Source: Schaalia sp. ORNL0103
GTDB lineage: Bacteria > Actinomycetota > Actinomycetes > Actinomycetales > Actinomycetaceae
Length of the DNA: 64,000 bases
Direction of reading: 5' to 3'
NCBI RefSeq assembly: GCF_019429565.1
Contig: NZ_JAHXSA010000001.1
Coordinates: 496,001 to 560,000, forward strand
Shown here: positions 1-8,304 of the stretch, one piece after another
Numbering within the stretch: the first letter of the stretch is position 1
How the letters are laid out: each line of letters begins with the position of its first letter
Program-made: the position numbers and the translations under genes
Notes under the pieces: model-generated
The model's database searches: none
What the model saw: the letters and a program-made list of their open reading frames with translations, nothing else
What the model was told of the DNA's origin: nothing

Positions 1-942
1 CTTCGTGTCCGCCGAGTTGTAGATCTTCTCCAGCACGCGCGGGACCACCAGGAGGTAGCTCGGCTTGAAGGACGCCAGGTCGCCCAGCAGGTTCTTGATG
101 TTCGAGGCGTGGCCGAGGACGCCGTTGCCGCTGATCTGGAAGACCTGCAAGAAACGCGCGAACACGTGGGCCAGGGGCAGGAAGAGGAGCAGGCGCGAGT
201 TCTTGCCCGCCGCGATTTCCGGCATCCACGCGTGGGCGTTGAGGCACAGGTTCGTGAAGTTTTCGTGGCTCAGGACCGTGCCCTTGGGCGTGCCCGTCGT
301 GCCCGACGTGTAGACGATGGTGGCGATGTCGTCCTTCGTGAGGGCCTCGGAGCGGGCGAGGACGCGCTCACGTGGGGTGGCCGAGCCCTCCGCGATGAGG
401 GTCTCGATGGCCTCGGAGTCCAGGGAGAGGACGTGCGTGTTGTCGCGGTTTTCGCGCTCGGCGGCTGCGCGCACGATCTCCGCCATGGACACGGTCTCGG
501 TGATGATGAGGTGGACGTCCGCGTCGACGAGGACGTGGGCGACCTGGTCGATGGAGCTGGTCTCGTAGATGGGCACGGGGACGAGGCCGGCCCCCCAGCA
601 CGCGAAGTCGAGGAGCGTCCATTCGTAGCGGGTGCGGCTCATAATCGCGACCCGGTCGCCGGGTTCGAGTCCCCGCGCGATGAGGCCGGCGGCGAGCGCG
701 TGGACCTCGTCGTAGAACTCTCGCGCCGTGATGGAACGCCACGTGTCACCGATGCCGATCTTGCGCAGGATCAGCGGGCGGGTCGCGCCGCGCTGTACGC
801 GTTCCTTGAGCAGGTGGGGGATCGTCGTGTGCTCGTCGATGCGCACCAGGACGGGGGCGTGCCACTCGAGGGCTTCGGTGGTTGTCTGCGCCTGCGTCGT
901 CTCGTCGTTGGTGGACGAGGCCGGGGTTTCTTCGGCGGTCAT
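1..942 (-). CDS. Long-chain acyl-CoA synthetase (FadD-like), N-terminal part
   Basis: AMP-forming acyl-CoA synthetase that activates fatty acids with ATP and CoA. Only the first 314 codons are in the window; the reading frame runs off the left edge. The adenylate-forming family P-loop TSGTTGTPKG lies at about residues 212-221, preceded by IVY as is usual for FadD15-type enzymes. The start ATG at 942 is followed by a Thr/Glu-rich stretch and then the sequence HLLKERVQRG, a typical opening for actinobacterial FadD proteins. The AMP-binding C-terminal subdomain is outside the window, so substrate chain length cannot be judged. The gene has its own upstream gap of about 160 bp from the next gene on the same strand. 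Confidence 0.88.
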   Translation of the reverse strand, partial: MTAEETPASSTNDETTQAQTTTEALEWHAPVLVRIDEHTTIPHLLKERVQRGATRPLILRKIGIGDTWRSITAREFYDEVHALAAGLIARGLEPGDRVAIMSRTRYEWTLLDFACWGAGLVPVPIYETSSIDQVAHVLVDADVHLIITETVSMAEIVRAAAERENRDNTHVLSLDSEAIETLIAEGSATPRERVLARSEALTKDDIATIVYTSGTTGTPKGTVLSHENFTNLCLNAHAWMPEIAAGKNSRLLLFLPLAHVFARFLQVFQISGNGVLGHASNIKNLLGDLASFKPSYLLVVPRVLEKIYNSADTK

Positions 943-1104
943 GTCTACTCCCTGGTCGCTGGGCGGTGTGCGCCGAGGGACGGGGCCAGCGGCGCAGCTG
1001 TTGCTACCTCTATCCTACGCGCCCGTAGGGTGGGAGAGAGGGAGCGTCTTTAGGGGTGGCTGCCTGTGCCTGATGTGGCCGGGCGGAGCAAACCTGCGTC
1101 GGTA

Positions 1105-1737
1105 CTAGTCCAGGCCGAGGTCGGCCTTCACCTCGTCGAGCGTGTACACATCGTCGGGGTGCTCCTCGTAGTCCCGCACGGCCTGCTTGAGTTGCTCGTT
1201 GAGCTGCTCGAATGGGTGCCCGGGCGTGGGGTTGTCGGCGTAACGCTTGAACTCTTCCAAGAAGGAATCGGCTAGCTGACTATCATCTGCCGTGCGCTCG
1301 CGGACGGTGGGCGGCTGCGCGCCGGATGCGACGGCCTCAGCGGCTGCGAGTTCATGCTCCTTGGGACGCCAGAAGGACGTGATGTCCTGCTTCTCGGTGA
1401 GCTGGTGCTGAATGAAGGCGTCGAGGAGCTCGTAGTCGAAGGGCTTGTTCCAGGGTTGGCGGACGAGCAATGTGCCGAAGTCGGTGCCTCGCTCGCGCAT
1501 GATCTGCTCGAAGCGGATCATGGTGGCGCGCTCGGGGGCCATCGCCATGTGCTTGGAGGCTGCCGAGAACCCGATGATGTATGTGCCGTGGTGGGTGAAC
1601 ATCGGCTGGTTCCACGCGATGCGCAGCTCCAGCTCCGGGTAGCGCTTAGCTACCCAGTTCAACACCTCCACCATCCGTGCCCGATTGTCATCATTCGGGA
1701 TGGTCGCCAGGAACTCCTCGAGCGTCTTGATTGCCAT
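1105..1737 (-). CDS. DUF1801 (YdhG-like) family protein
   Basis: Small soluble protein of 210 residues. The first ~125 residues match the DUF1801/YdhG fold family: a helical start (LEEFLATIP), then the core NWVAKRYPELELRIAWNQPMF and the glycine- and aromatic-rich stretch TYIIGFSAASKHMAMAPE. Members in Bacillus have been called iron chaperones, but the biochemical role is not settled. The C-terminal ~85 residues are acidic and Ala/Glu-rich with no recognised domain. The start ATG at 1737 is the only good one. No operon partner is seen. Downstream on the same strand there is a 160 bp gap before the acyl-CoA synthetase gene, without a clear terminator. Confidence 0.8.
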   Translation of the reverse strand: MAIKTLEEFLATIPNDDNRARMVEVLNWVAKRYPELELRIAWNQPMFTHHGTYIIGFSAASKHMAMAPERATMIRFEQIMRERGTDFGTLLVRQPWNKPFDYELLDAFIQHQLTEKQDITSFWRPKEHELAAAEAVASGAQPPTVRERTADDSQLADSFLEEFKRYADNPTPGHPFEQLNEQLKQAVRDYEEHPDDVYTLDEVKADLGLD

Positions 1738-1830
1738 GGCTTGACCCTAACAACGCCCATGCACATCTGCGGCACGCGTGGTGATGGACGCCTTGATATT
1801 TGGCGCTACGCCGCCACCTAATGTGCGAAA

Positions 1831-1866
1831 GGGGGCCGCCCGTAGTTTCCCACGGGCGGCCCCCCC
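1831..1866 (-). terminator. GC-rich hairpin at left edge of AT-rich island
   Basis: A 13-bp perfect stem (1831-1843 with 1852-1864) surrounds an 8-nt loop. On the minus strand it is followed by TTTCG, so it could end transcripts coming leftward from the island genes. It nearly duplicates the hairpin at 3903-3936 behind valS, both using the stem GGGGGCCGCCCGT. Confidence 0.7.
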
Positions 1867-2103
1867 GCGGCCCAAGGTAAAGAGGAGTGATGTCTGAGCA
1901 AATGACCTTGCTAGCAACGCTAAGTTGAGCGTGAAAGTGTTGGTTATAGTGAGCTGGCGCGGATTCCTTGAAGATCCGGAGGAAAGCGCGAGTCAGCAAT
2001 GGTCTAAAACTCTCACTACAGCCTTGGCTAACAGCCACGGGATCACTTAACGATAGAAGAATCGTATATGGAGCTCTGGCTGAGTTGAAGTTCCAAGTTG
2101 TTA

Positions 2104-2388
2104 CTAACGCTCTAAATCTTTTGTCATAACCCAGGAGCTGCTCTGAGAGTTCAATTTGTCGGCCAGCTTGGTAAATATTCTTGGCTCGACGGAGGGGAAT
2201 AGATGCTCAATAGCATCTTCAGTGGTCCATTCCCTTACGGTCCAGATGTACTCGCCTTGGTCTACTGGTTGACTCTCAACTGGATCGGAAAAAGTGTGTG
2301 TAAAGAGTGTTAGATAGTTGGAAATGGCAAGTGAGTCACCGAACTCCTCTGGTTCAGGAAAGTGATCGGAGTGTTGCTGAAAAGACAT
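2104..2388 (-). CDS. Hypothetical protein, 94 aa, AT-rich island
   Basis: A 94-residue acidic protein that I do not recognise. It is called because a strong ribosome binding site (AGAAAGGAAC) sits about 5 nt before the ATG at 2388 and because its codon use agrees with the other island gene. No signal peptide or membrane segment is visible. The middle contains aromatic and acidic residues (GEYIWTVREWTTEDAIEHLF), suggesting a small soluble alpha/beta protein. An immunity-like or antitoxin-like role is conceivable for small acidic island proteins, but nothing in the sequence demonstrates it. Confidence 0.6.
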   Translation of the reverse strand: MSFQQHSDHFPEPEEFGDSLAISNYLTLFTHTFSDPVESQPVDQGEYIWTVREWTTEDAIEHLFPSVEPRIFTKLADKLNSQSSSWVMTKDLER

Positions 2389-2958
2389 TATAGTTCCTTT
2401 CTGGTAGTGCGTTTTCGTAGTGAATTGCTACGAGATTTCGAATTCTAGCATCATGCGATGTTATTGGGGTCCTGTGGGGGTGTGTTGGCCTGATGTTGTG
2501 AGCAGTGTTCTTTCTTAGGTGGTGGCAATAGGTTGATCGAATACTACTGTGGTAGTAAGTGTTGGATGTGCCCATTCTGTCGCTGTGGCTCGTGTAGTTG
2601 TGGCTGGTTATTGCTCTTCTTGTGTCCATGTCAGTGGATACGGTGCTGCTTGTGTCAAATTTAAAACGTGCCGGTTTGTGTTTTAGTTCTGATTGGCTTT
2701 CCTGTCGAGGTGCAGAGATGGGCAAATTGTGTGAATAATAAACAGCTCGTATGACTCTGTCTCGATCCGCATCATGATCATTCCGCGAGTTTTGACGTTC
2801 GATTCTGGTGATACTCTGAAAAACTATCAATCGTGCATCAATAGTGTGACAATGCTTGTGTTCTGTGATGTGGAAGGGAGAGTGTGCAGTCCTGTAAATT
2901 AAAGCCGATTACAGTGCATGTTCTGTGGAGTATCTTTGTGGGCTTGTTGCCTCCATTG

Positions 2959-3462
2959 TTAAACGATGTGAAATCCGAGCTCGTTCAGCAGCTGTTTGTA
3001 TGTCTTTCCCATTTCAGTCAGTAAGCTGCCGAGTTCACGTTCGAGCGCATCAAGTTGGACGTCGTCAAATTGGAGATATTCGTTAATTGTGTAGAAGTAG
3101 TCTGGGGTTTCAGAAATCCTGTAGAGAAGGCAGTCGGGTGAATTGTGGGCATACCTGGTTGTTTCGGTAGTGTCGGGAGTGTGTAGGTGTGTGCTAGTAA
3201 TAGACAAGATCTTTCCCGCTTGTTTGATCAATAGATCGAGTGTTGAGGAAATGTGTTCCATTTCCATGCCGTCTTTGAAATGGTAAAATTTGCTGAGTTT
3301 GTCAATAAGTGAGGCGGGGATTGATCTGAATGAAATTGGTTCTGTTGTAAGGTAGTTGTAGAAGCATTGTTGAAGGTCATTTTTTCCGTCAAAAAGTAAC
3401 GGAGAGAGTCGTCGGTATAATGGAGAGTTGTTCGGTGTTGTTATCTTTTGGTTCAGTGGCAT
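2959..3462 (-). CDS. Hypothetical protein, 167 aa, AT-rich island
   Basis: A 167-residue protein of unknown function. The ATG at 3462 has a strong Shine-Dalgarno (GAAAGGAAGAG) with good spacing, very similar to that of the other island gene about 570 bp further on. Predicted mostly helical: the C-terminal half (residues ~128-165) is rich in Leu/Glu with heptad-like spacing (DVQLDALERELGSLLTEMGK), compatible with a short coiled coil. There is no signal peptide. Codon use is AT-rich and unlike the flanking housekeeping genes, indicating acquisition from another source. Confidence 0.6.
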   Translation of the reverse strand: MPLNQKITTPNNSPLYRRLSPLLFDGKNDLQQCFYNYLTTEPISFRSIPASLIDKLSKFYHFKDGMEMEHISSTLDLLIKQAGKILSITSTHLHTPDTTETTRYAHNSPDCLLYRISETPDYFYTINEYLQFDDVQLDALERELGSLLTEMGKTYKQLLNELGFHIV

Positions 3463-3902
3463 TATCTCTTCCTTTCAAACTAAGGTTACGGCGCTGATGT
3501 GTTGAAAATGGGGGGTGAGTGCGATTTGAGTAATTTGATTTGTGTTGCCTGTTTTGCTCCTGTTTGCTGGCGAAAGCATGAATTTGCTTCTAGTTGGCGA
3601 GTGGTCGTGTCTAGCTTGCAGTTGATTTATGTTGTCAACGTTGCGTGTTATGTTTACGAGTAGTGGTGAAGTGGATGTGGTATATGTTGAGCCTTCCTCC
3701 GTTGGTGCTTGATTTTCTCAATCCCATCATTGCATGCAAGATGGTTATGTGTTGCAGTTTGACACTTGTTTTGAAAGTACAAGTAGATGTGTGGTAAGTC
3801 TCAGGTGTAGTGTTCGGTTTGTCCGATGTAGTCGGCTGAACTTGTATACGTTGTTTTACTTGCGCAGATGGTTCGGTGTTGTCATTGGGCGGGTAAAACG
3901 AA

Positions 3903-3936
3903 GGGGGCCGCCCGTGGTGTTCCACGGGCGGCCCCC
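3903..3936 (-). terminator. Rho-independent terminator of valS
   Basis: A perfect 15-bp stem (3903-3917 with 3922-3936) closes a 4-nt loop, and on the minus strand it is followed by TTCGTTTT. It lies 14 bp beyond the valS stop codon. The same stem recurs at 1831-1866. Confidence 0.9.
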
Positions 3937-3950
3937 CAGCAGCCTAACGC

Positions 3951-6662
3951 TCAGCCCTTGCGCTTCGCAGGAGCCTCGCCCAGCTCGAAGGACTCGACAA
4001 CGGCCTCGGTGGCTTCAGCGTCGTCGGAGGCGGCCACGGTCAGGGCGCCCACGGCCTTCGACGCAGCCTCCAGGTCACCCTTCACGGACTCCAGGGCCTC
4101 CACCTGAGCCTGCGGGGCGCGCACCGTCACCGCCAGGAACGGCGTACGCGGCGACACCTTCGCCTCAGACTTCACGCGACGCAGCGCGATCAGAGCAGAG
4201 GACGCGGCCTCGAGCACCGAAGGATCGCCCTCGACGCCAGCCAGATCCGCGACCACCGGCCACGGGGCGGTGTGCACGGAGCCCTCGCGGTACCAGCTCC
4301 ACACCTCTTCCGTCACGTACGGCAGGTAGGGGGCCAGCAGGCGCACGACGTTATCAATGACGATCGCCAGAGCCGCACGGGCAGACGCGGCCGAGGCCTC
4401 GTCCCACGCGCCATCACGGTTGTAGGCGCGCTCCTTGACCAGCTCCAGGTAGTCGTCGCAGAACGTCCAGAAGAACGACTCCGTGACCTCGAGCGCGCGG
4501 GAGTGCTCGTAGGACGCCAGGGCAGCCGAGGCCTCGTCGATGACAGAAGCCAGCGCCGCCAGCACCGAACGATCCAGCGGCACCGTCACCAGCGCCGGAT
4601 CCAGATCGATCGCCGCGCCCTCGCCGCCCATCGTGAGCGCAAACTTCGACGCGTTCAGCACCTTGATTGCCAGGCGGCGGCCAATCTTCATCTGCTGCTC
4701 GTCGAACGCCGCATCCAGGCCCAGGCGAGCCGACGCCGCCCAGTAACGCACGGCATCCGAACCGTACTTCTCCAGGATGCCCATGGGGGTCACGACGTTG
4801 CCCTTGGACTTCGACATCTTCTTGTGGTCCGAATCCAGGATCCAGCCCGACAGGCCCGCGTGCTTCCACGGCAGCGCACCGAACTCCAGGTCCGCGCGCA
4901 CCACGGTGGAGAACAGCCACGTACGGATGATGTCCTGGCCCTGCGGGCGCAGATCCATCGGGTACGTGCGAGCGAACAGGTCCTCGTCATCCAGCCAGCC
5001 ACAGGCCAGCTGCGGGGACAGCGAGGATGTCGCCCACGTGTCCATGATGTCCAGCTCGCCCACGAAGCCGCCGGCGACGCCGCGCTGATCCTCCGTGTAG
5101 CCCTCCGGCACGTCCGTCGACGGATCGACCGGCAGAGCGGCCTCAGACGGGGTGATGATGTCGTCGTAGTTCACCTCGCCGTCCGCGTCCACGCGGTACC
5201 ACAGCGGGAACGGCACGCCGAAGAAACGCTGACGCGAGACCAGCCAGTCGCCCTTCAGGCCCTTCACCCAGTTCTCGTAGCGCACGCGCATGAAGTCGGG
5301 GTGGAACTCCAGCTCGCGGCCGCGGCCGATGAGCTCCTCGTTCAGGTCCTTGCCCGAGGCCGGGTTCGTCCACGCGCGGCCACCGTTACGGATGTACCAC
5401 TGGCGCGAGGTGACGATTTCGAGGGGCTTGTCGCCCTTCTCGAAGAAGTTGGTCTGACGCATCGTCTTGGTCGGCTCGCCCTTCAGCTCACCCGACTCGC
5501 GCAGGGCGGCCACCACGGCCTCGCGGGCGGAGAACGTCGTCTTGCCGGTGATCTCCTCGAAAGCCGCGCGGCCAGCGTCCGTCGTGATCCACTCGGGGGT
5601 CTCGGTGATGATGCGGCCGTCCTTGCGCAGGATCGCGCGCAGCGGCAGCTCCAGGTCACGCCACCAGTCGATGTCGGTCGTGTCACCGAAAGTACAGCAC
5701 ATGGCGATGCCCGCGCCCTTGTCCATCTCCGCCTCGGGGTGGGGCAGGATCGGCACCTCGACGCCGTACACGGGGGAGGCGACCGTCGTGCCGAACAGTG
5801 GCTTGTAGCGCTCGTCGTCCGGGTGGGCGATCAGGGCGACGCAGGCGGCCAGCAGCTCGGGACGCGTCGTCTCGATGCACACGTCCACGCCGTCCTCGAC
5901 GGGCGCGCCGGCGGCGGCAGCCTTCGCGGCGGCCTCGGCGTCGGTGATGTGGAAGGCCAGGCGGTGGTAGAAGCCCGGGTACTCGCGGCTCTCCAGCTCA
6001 GCCTGGGCGACCGCCGTCTGGAAGGTGACGTCCCACAGGCCCGGGGCCTCGGCCTGGTAGGCCTCGCCGCGCGCCAGGTTGCGCAGGAACGCGGCCTGGG
6101 CGACCTTGCGCGCACGCGCGCCGATCGTCTGGTAGTTCTGCTTCCAGTCCACGCTCAGGCCCAGGTAGCGCCACAGCGCCTCGAACTGAGCCTCGTCTTC
6201 CTGGGTGAGGCGCTCGCACAGCTCCACGAAGTTCTTACGGGAAATCGGCTTCTGGTCGCGAGCCTTGATCGACTTGCCGTCGCCGCCCACGTGCGGGGGC
6301 TCGAAGTCGGGGTCGTAGGGCAGGGTGGCATCCACGCGCACGCCGAAGTAGTTCTGCACGCGGCGCTCGGTGGGCAGGCCGTTGTCGTCCCAACCCATCG
6401 GGTAGAACACGGACTTGCCGATCATGCGCTGGTAGCGGGCCACGACGTCGGTGTGCGTGTAGGAGAAAACATGGCCGATGTGCAGGGAGCCGGATACCGT
6501 CGGCGGGGGAGTGTCGATCGAGTACACCTGCTCGCGCGTCGCGGTGCGGTCAAAAGCGTAGGTGCCCTGGCTTTCCCAGGCCTCACCCCACTTGGCTTCG
6601 AGGCCTTCGGGGGCGGCGCGGTCGGGCACGCGAGGCGCCTGCGCACGGGTGTTCATGGCCAT
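3951..6662 (-). CDS. valS: Valine--tRNA ligase
   Basis: Class I aminoacyl-tRNA synthetase charging tRNA-Val. The 903-residue protein shows the HIGH-type motif in PTVSGSLHIGHVFSYTHTD near residue 55, the ValS-typical GWDDNGLPTERRVQNYFGV segment, and the KMSKS loop in DHKKMSKSKGNV. An editing domain and a C-terminal anticodon-binding domain follow in the usual order. The chosen start is ATG at 6662 (MAMNTRAQ), about 11 nt after a GGAG box; a longer frame reaching 6770 has no ribosome binding site and would overlap the divergent promoter region. A strong hairpin terminator lies directly downstream. Length fits the actinobacterial ValS form. Confidence 0.96.
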   Translation of the reverse strand: MAMNTRAQAPRVPDRAAPEGLEAKWGEAWESQGTYAFDRTATREQVYSIDTPPPTVSGSLHIGHVFSYTHTDVVARYQRMIGKSVFYPMGWDDNGLPTERRVQNYFGVRVDATLPYDPDFEPPHVGGDGKSIKARDQKPISRKNFVELCERLTQEDEAQFEALWRYLGLSVDWKQNYQTIGARARKVAQAAFLRNLARGEAYQAEAPGLWDVTFQTAVAQAELESREYPGFYHRLAFHITDAEAAAKAAAAGAPVEDGVDVCIETTRPELLAACVALIAHPDDERYKPLFGTTVASPVYGVEVPILPHPEAEMDKGAGIAMCCTFGDTTDIDWWRDLELPLRAILRKDGRIITETPEWITTDAGRAAFEEITGKTTFSAREAVVAALRESGELKGEPTKTMRQTNFFEKGDKPLEIVTSRQWYIRNGGRAWTNPASGKDLNEELIGRGRELEFHPDFMRVRYENWVKGLKGDWLVSRQRFFGVPFPLWYRVDADGEVNYDDIITPSEAALPVDPSTDVPEGYTEDQRGVAGGFVGELDIMDTWATSSLSPQLACGWLDDEDLFARTYPMDLRPQGQDIIRTWLFSTVVRADLEFGALPWKHAGLSGWILDSDHKKMSKSKGNVVTPMGILEKYGSDAVRYWAASARLGLDAAFDEQQMKIGRRLAIKVLNASKFALTMGGEGAAIDLDPALVTVPLDRSVLAALASVIDEASAALASYEHSRALEVTESFFWTFCDDYLELVKERAYNRDGAWDEASAASARAALAIVIDNVVRLLAPYLPYVTEEVWSWYREGSVHTAPWPVVADLAGVEGDPSVLEAASSALIALRRVKSEAKVSPRTPFLAVTVRAPQAQVEALESVKGDLEAASKAVGALTVAASDDAEATEAVVESFELGEAPAKRKG

Positions 6663-6885
6663 AATTGAGTTGTCTCCATCCGAGTCGTGGACTGTTTGCC
6701 CCACTAGCCTACGTTTCACCGGGCATTTCGGTCCAATGCTGGGCCTTGTAGCGCCCGGCGCGTTGCTCACATGCGTCGTTACAAACGTTCCTCTCGTGGC
6801 GCGGTCGGGTGAAGTGAAGCGCGTGGGGATACCGTGGTGTCAGGCAGGGGAGCCGGGACGAGGCCCCTGCGCGGAAGGGGAGAAC

Positions 6886-8238
6886 ATGAGCGCGCAATCG
6901 CTGGGTGAGCAGACCGTCGACCTGTTGGGGCGCCTGGTGCGCTTGGGCTGCGTCAATGACTTGACCGCCGATTCGGGTGGAGAGGAGCGCGCCGCCGACC
7001 TTCTCGAGGACTTCTTCGCGGGCCTGCCCGTGTCAATCGAACGGATCACCCCGCACCCGGGTCGCACGTCCCTCGTGGTCACGGTCGAGGGCGCGGATCC
7101 GCTCAGTGTCGGCACGCCGCTGACCCTCCTCGGGCACACGGACGTCGTGCCCGTCGACGAGGCCAAGTGGACGCGCGATCCTTTCGGCGCGCACATCGAG
7201 GACGACGTCATGTGGGGGCGCGGCACGGTCGACATGCTCCACCTGACCGCCGCGATGGCCGTCGTGACCCGCGAGGTCGCCCGCCGCGCCAAGAACGGCA
7301 ATCCTCCGGCGCGTTCCCTGGTGTTCGTGGCCGCCGCTGACGAGGAAGCACGAGGAGGGCTCGGCGTCCCGTGGATCGGCGAGCACAGGGTGGATGCCCT
7401 CCCGTGGGACGCGGCCCTGTCCGAAATGGGAGGGGCACACATTCGCGGGCGCAGGGGCGGTGACAGCGTCGTCGTGGTCGTCGGCGAAAAGGGCGCCGCC
7501 CAGCGCCGCCTGCACATCCGGGGCGACGCCGGCCACGGCTCGGTTCCGCTGGGGCGCACGAGCGCCGTCGAGCGGCTCTCTCAGGTGAGCGCGGCGCTGT
7601 CCGCCGCCCGCTGGCCCACCGCCACGGACGAGGTCTGGGCTTCCTTCGTGCGCGCCTTCGAGTTCGACGAAACGACCGAAACGAGCCTCATCAACGGCAC
7701 CTACGAGGGCGACTACTCCGAGTTCGGGGATCTGGCGGCGTTCGCCCACGCGATCTCCCACGTGACCGTCGCCCAGACGGTCGCCCACTCGGGCGGCCCC
7801 ATCAACGTCATGCCCTCCCACGCCACCCTCGAGCTGGACATCCGCACGCTGCCCGGCGTCGACGACGATGACGTGGACGCCGCCATTGCGGCGGCCCTCG
7901 GTGACCTCGCGGAGCACGTGACCGTCGAACGCCTCCTGTGCGAGGACGCCACGGCCTCGTCGATCGACACCGACCTGTACCGGGCCATCGAAGCGGCGCT
8001 GACAGAGCGCTACCCGGGCGCGAGCGTCGTCCCCGTCCTCTTCCCCGGCGGCACCGACCTGCGCGTTGCCCGCAGGCGTGGGGGTATCGGGTACGGATTC
8101 GGAGCCGTGGACAGTGGGGCGAGCCTGGGACAGGTCTACTCCCAGCTGCACGCGCACGACGAACACATCGCCCTGGCGGACGTGCGCGCGACCGCCGAGG
8201 TCCTCCACGAGATTGTGACCACCTACCTGGACGCATAA
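6886..8238 (+). CDS. M20-family metallopeptidase (dipeptidase-like)
   Basis: Zinc-dependent amidohydrolase/peptidase of 450 residues in the M20/ArgE/DapE clan. Metal-site motifs are present: LLGHTDVVPVDEAKW with the first His and Asp, WGRGTVDMLH with the bridging Asp, and AADEEARGGLG with the catalytic and metal Glu pair. A lid/dimerisation domain occupies the middle (from about RRLHIRGDAGHGS), and the C-terminus carries the HAHDEH metal-ligand region. The ATG at 6886 is preceded by GAAGGGGAG. The gene is divergent from valS, stands alone, and ends in a strong hairpin that overlaps its stop codon. Substrate, whether peptide, acyl-amino acid or carnosine-like dipeptide, cannot be told. Confidence 0.9.
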   Translation: MSAQSLGEQTVDLLGRLVRLGCVNDLTADSGGEERAADLLEDFFAGLPVSIERITPHPGRTSLVVTVEGADPLSVGTPLTLLGHTDVVPVDEAKWTRDPFGAHIEDDVMWGRGTVDMLHLTAAMAVVTREVARRAKNGNPPARSLVFVAAADEEARGGLGVPWIGEHRVDALPWDAALSEMGGAHIRGRRGGDSVVVVVGEKGAAQRRLHIRGDAGHGSVPLGRTSAVERLSQVSAALSAARWPTATDEVWASFVRAFEFDETTETSLINGTYEGDYSEFGDLAAFAHAISHVTVAQTVAHSGGPINVMPSHATLELDIRTLPGVDDDDVDAAIAAALGDLAEHVTVERLLCEDATASSIDTDLYRAIEAALTERYPGASVVPVLFPGGTDLRVARRRGGIGYGFGAVDSGASLGQVYSQLHAHDEHIALADVRATAEVLHEIVTTYLDA

Positions 8239-8288
8239 CGAGGCCGGGGCCAGGTCACGCATTCGTGCAACCCGGCCCCGGCCTCGTT
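8237..8288. terminator. Bidirectional terminator hairpin
   Basis: A 15-bp perfect stem (8237-8251 with 8274-8288) starts inside the stop codon of the M20 peptidase gene and lies 17 bp beyond the convergent antiporter gene. Its arm contains ACGAGGCCGGGGC, a sequence reused in several other terminators in this window. Confidence 0.8.
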
Positions 8289-8304
8289 GGTGAGAGGCGA
8301 GCTC

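Larger units (their letters stand above)
1867..3902. other. AT-rich island with two small genes
   Basis: This stretch has visibly lower G+C than everything around it, most clearly from about 2400 to 3880, and carries two small minus-strand genes with unusual codon use (many AAT, TTT, ACA codons). The gene-free parts (1867-2103, 2389-2958 and 3463-3902) show only poorly biased sequence with no convincing ORF, tRNA or repeat. Near-identical GC hairpins stand on either side. No integrase, transposase or tRNA attachment site is visible, so how it arrived cannot be read directly. Confidence 0.7.

Noticed and set aside
1691-2038. 115-codon minus-strand frame across the left island hairpin
   Set aside because: It would run through the terminator hairpin and into the start of the DUF1801 gene, and lacks a ribosome binding site.
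2354-2830. 158-codon minus-strand frame in the AT-rich island
   Set aside because: It overlaps the start of the 94-aa gene, has no ribosome binding site, and its Ser/Thr/His-rich product looks like random translation of AT-rich DNA.
3635-3925. 96-codon minus-strand frame beside valS
   Set aside because: It begins inside the valS terminator stem and has low-complexity composition.
4272-6668. Long open frame on the plus strand opposite valS
   Set aside because: It is a shadow of the high-GC codon pattern of valS; the product is Arg/His/Ala-rich with no family resemblance, and valS is certain.
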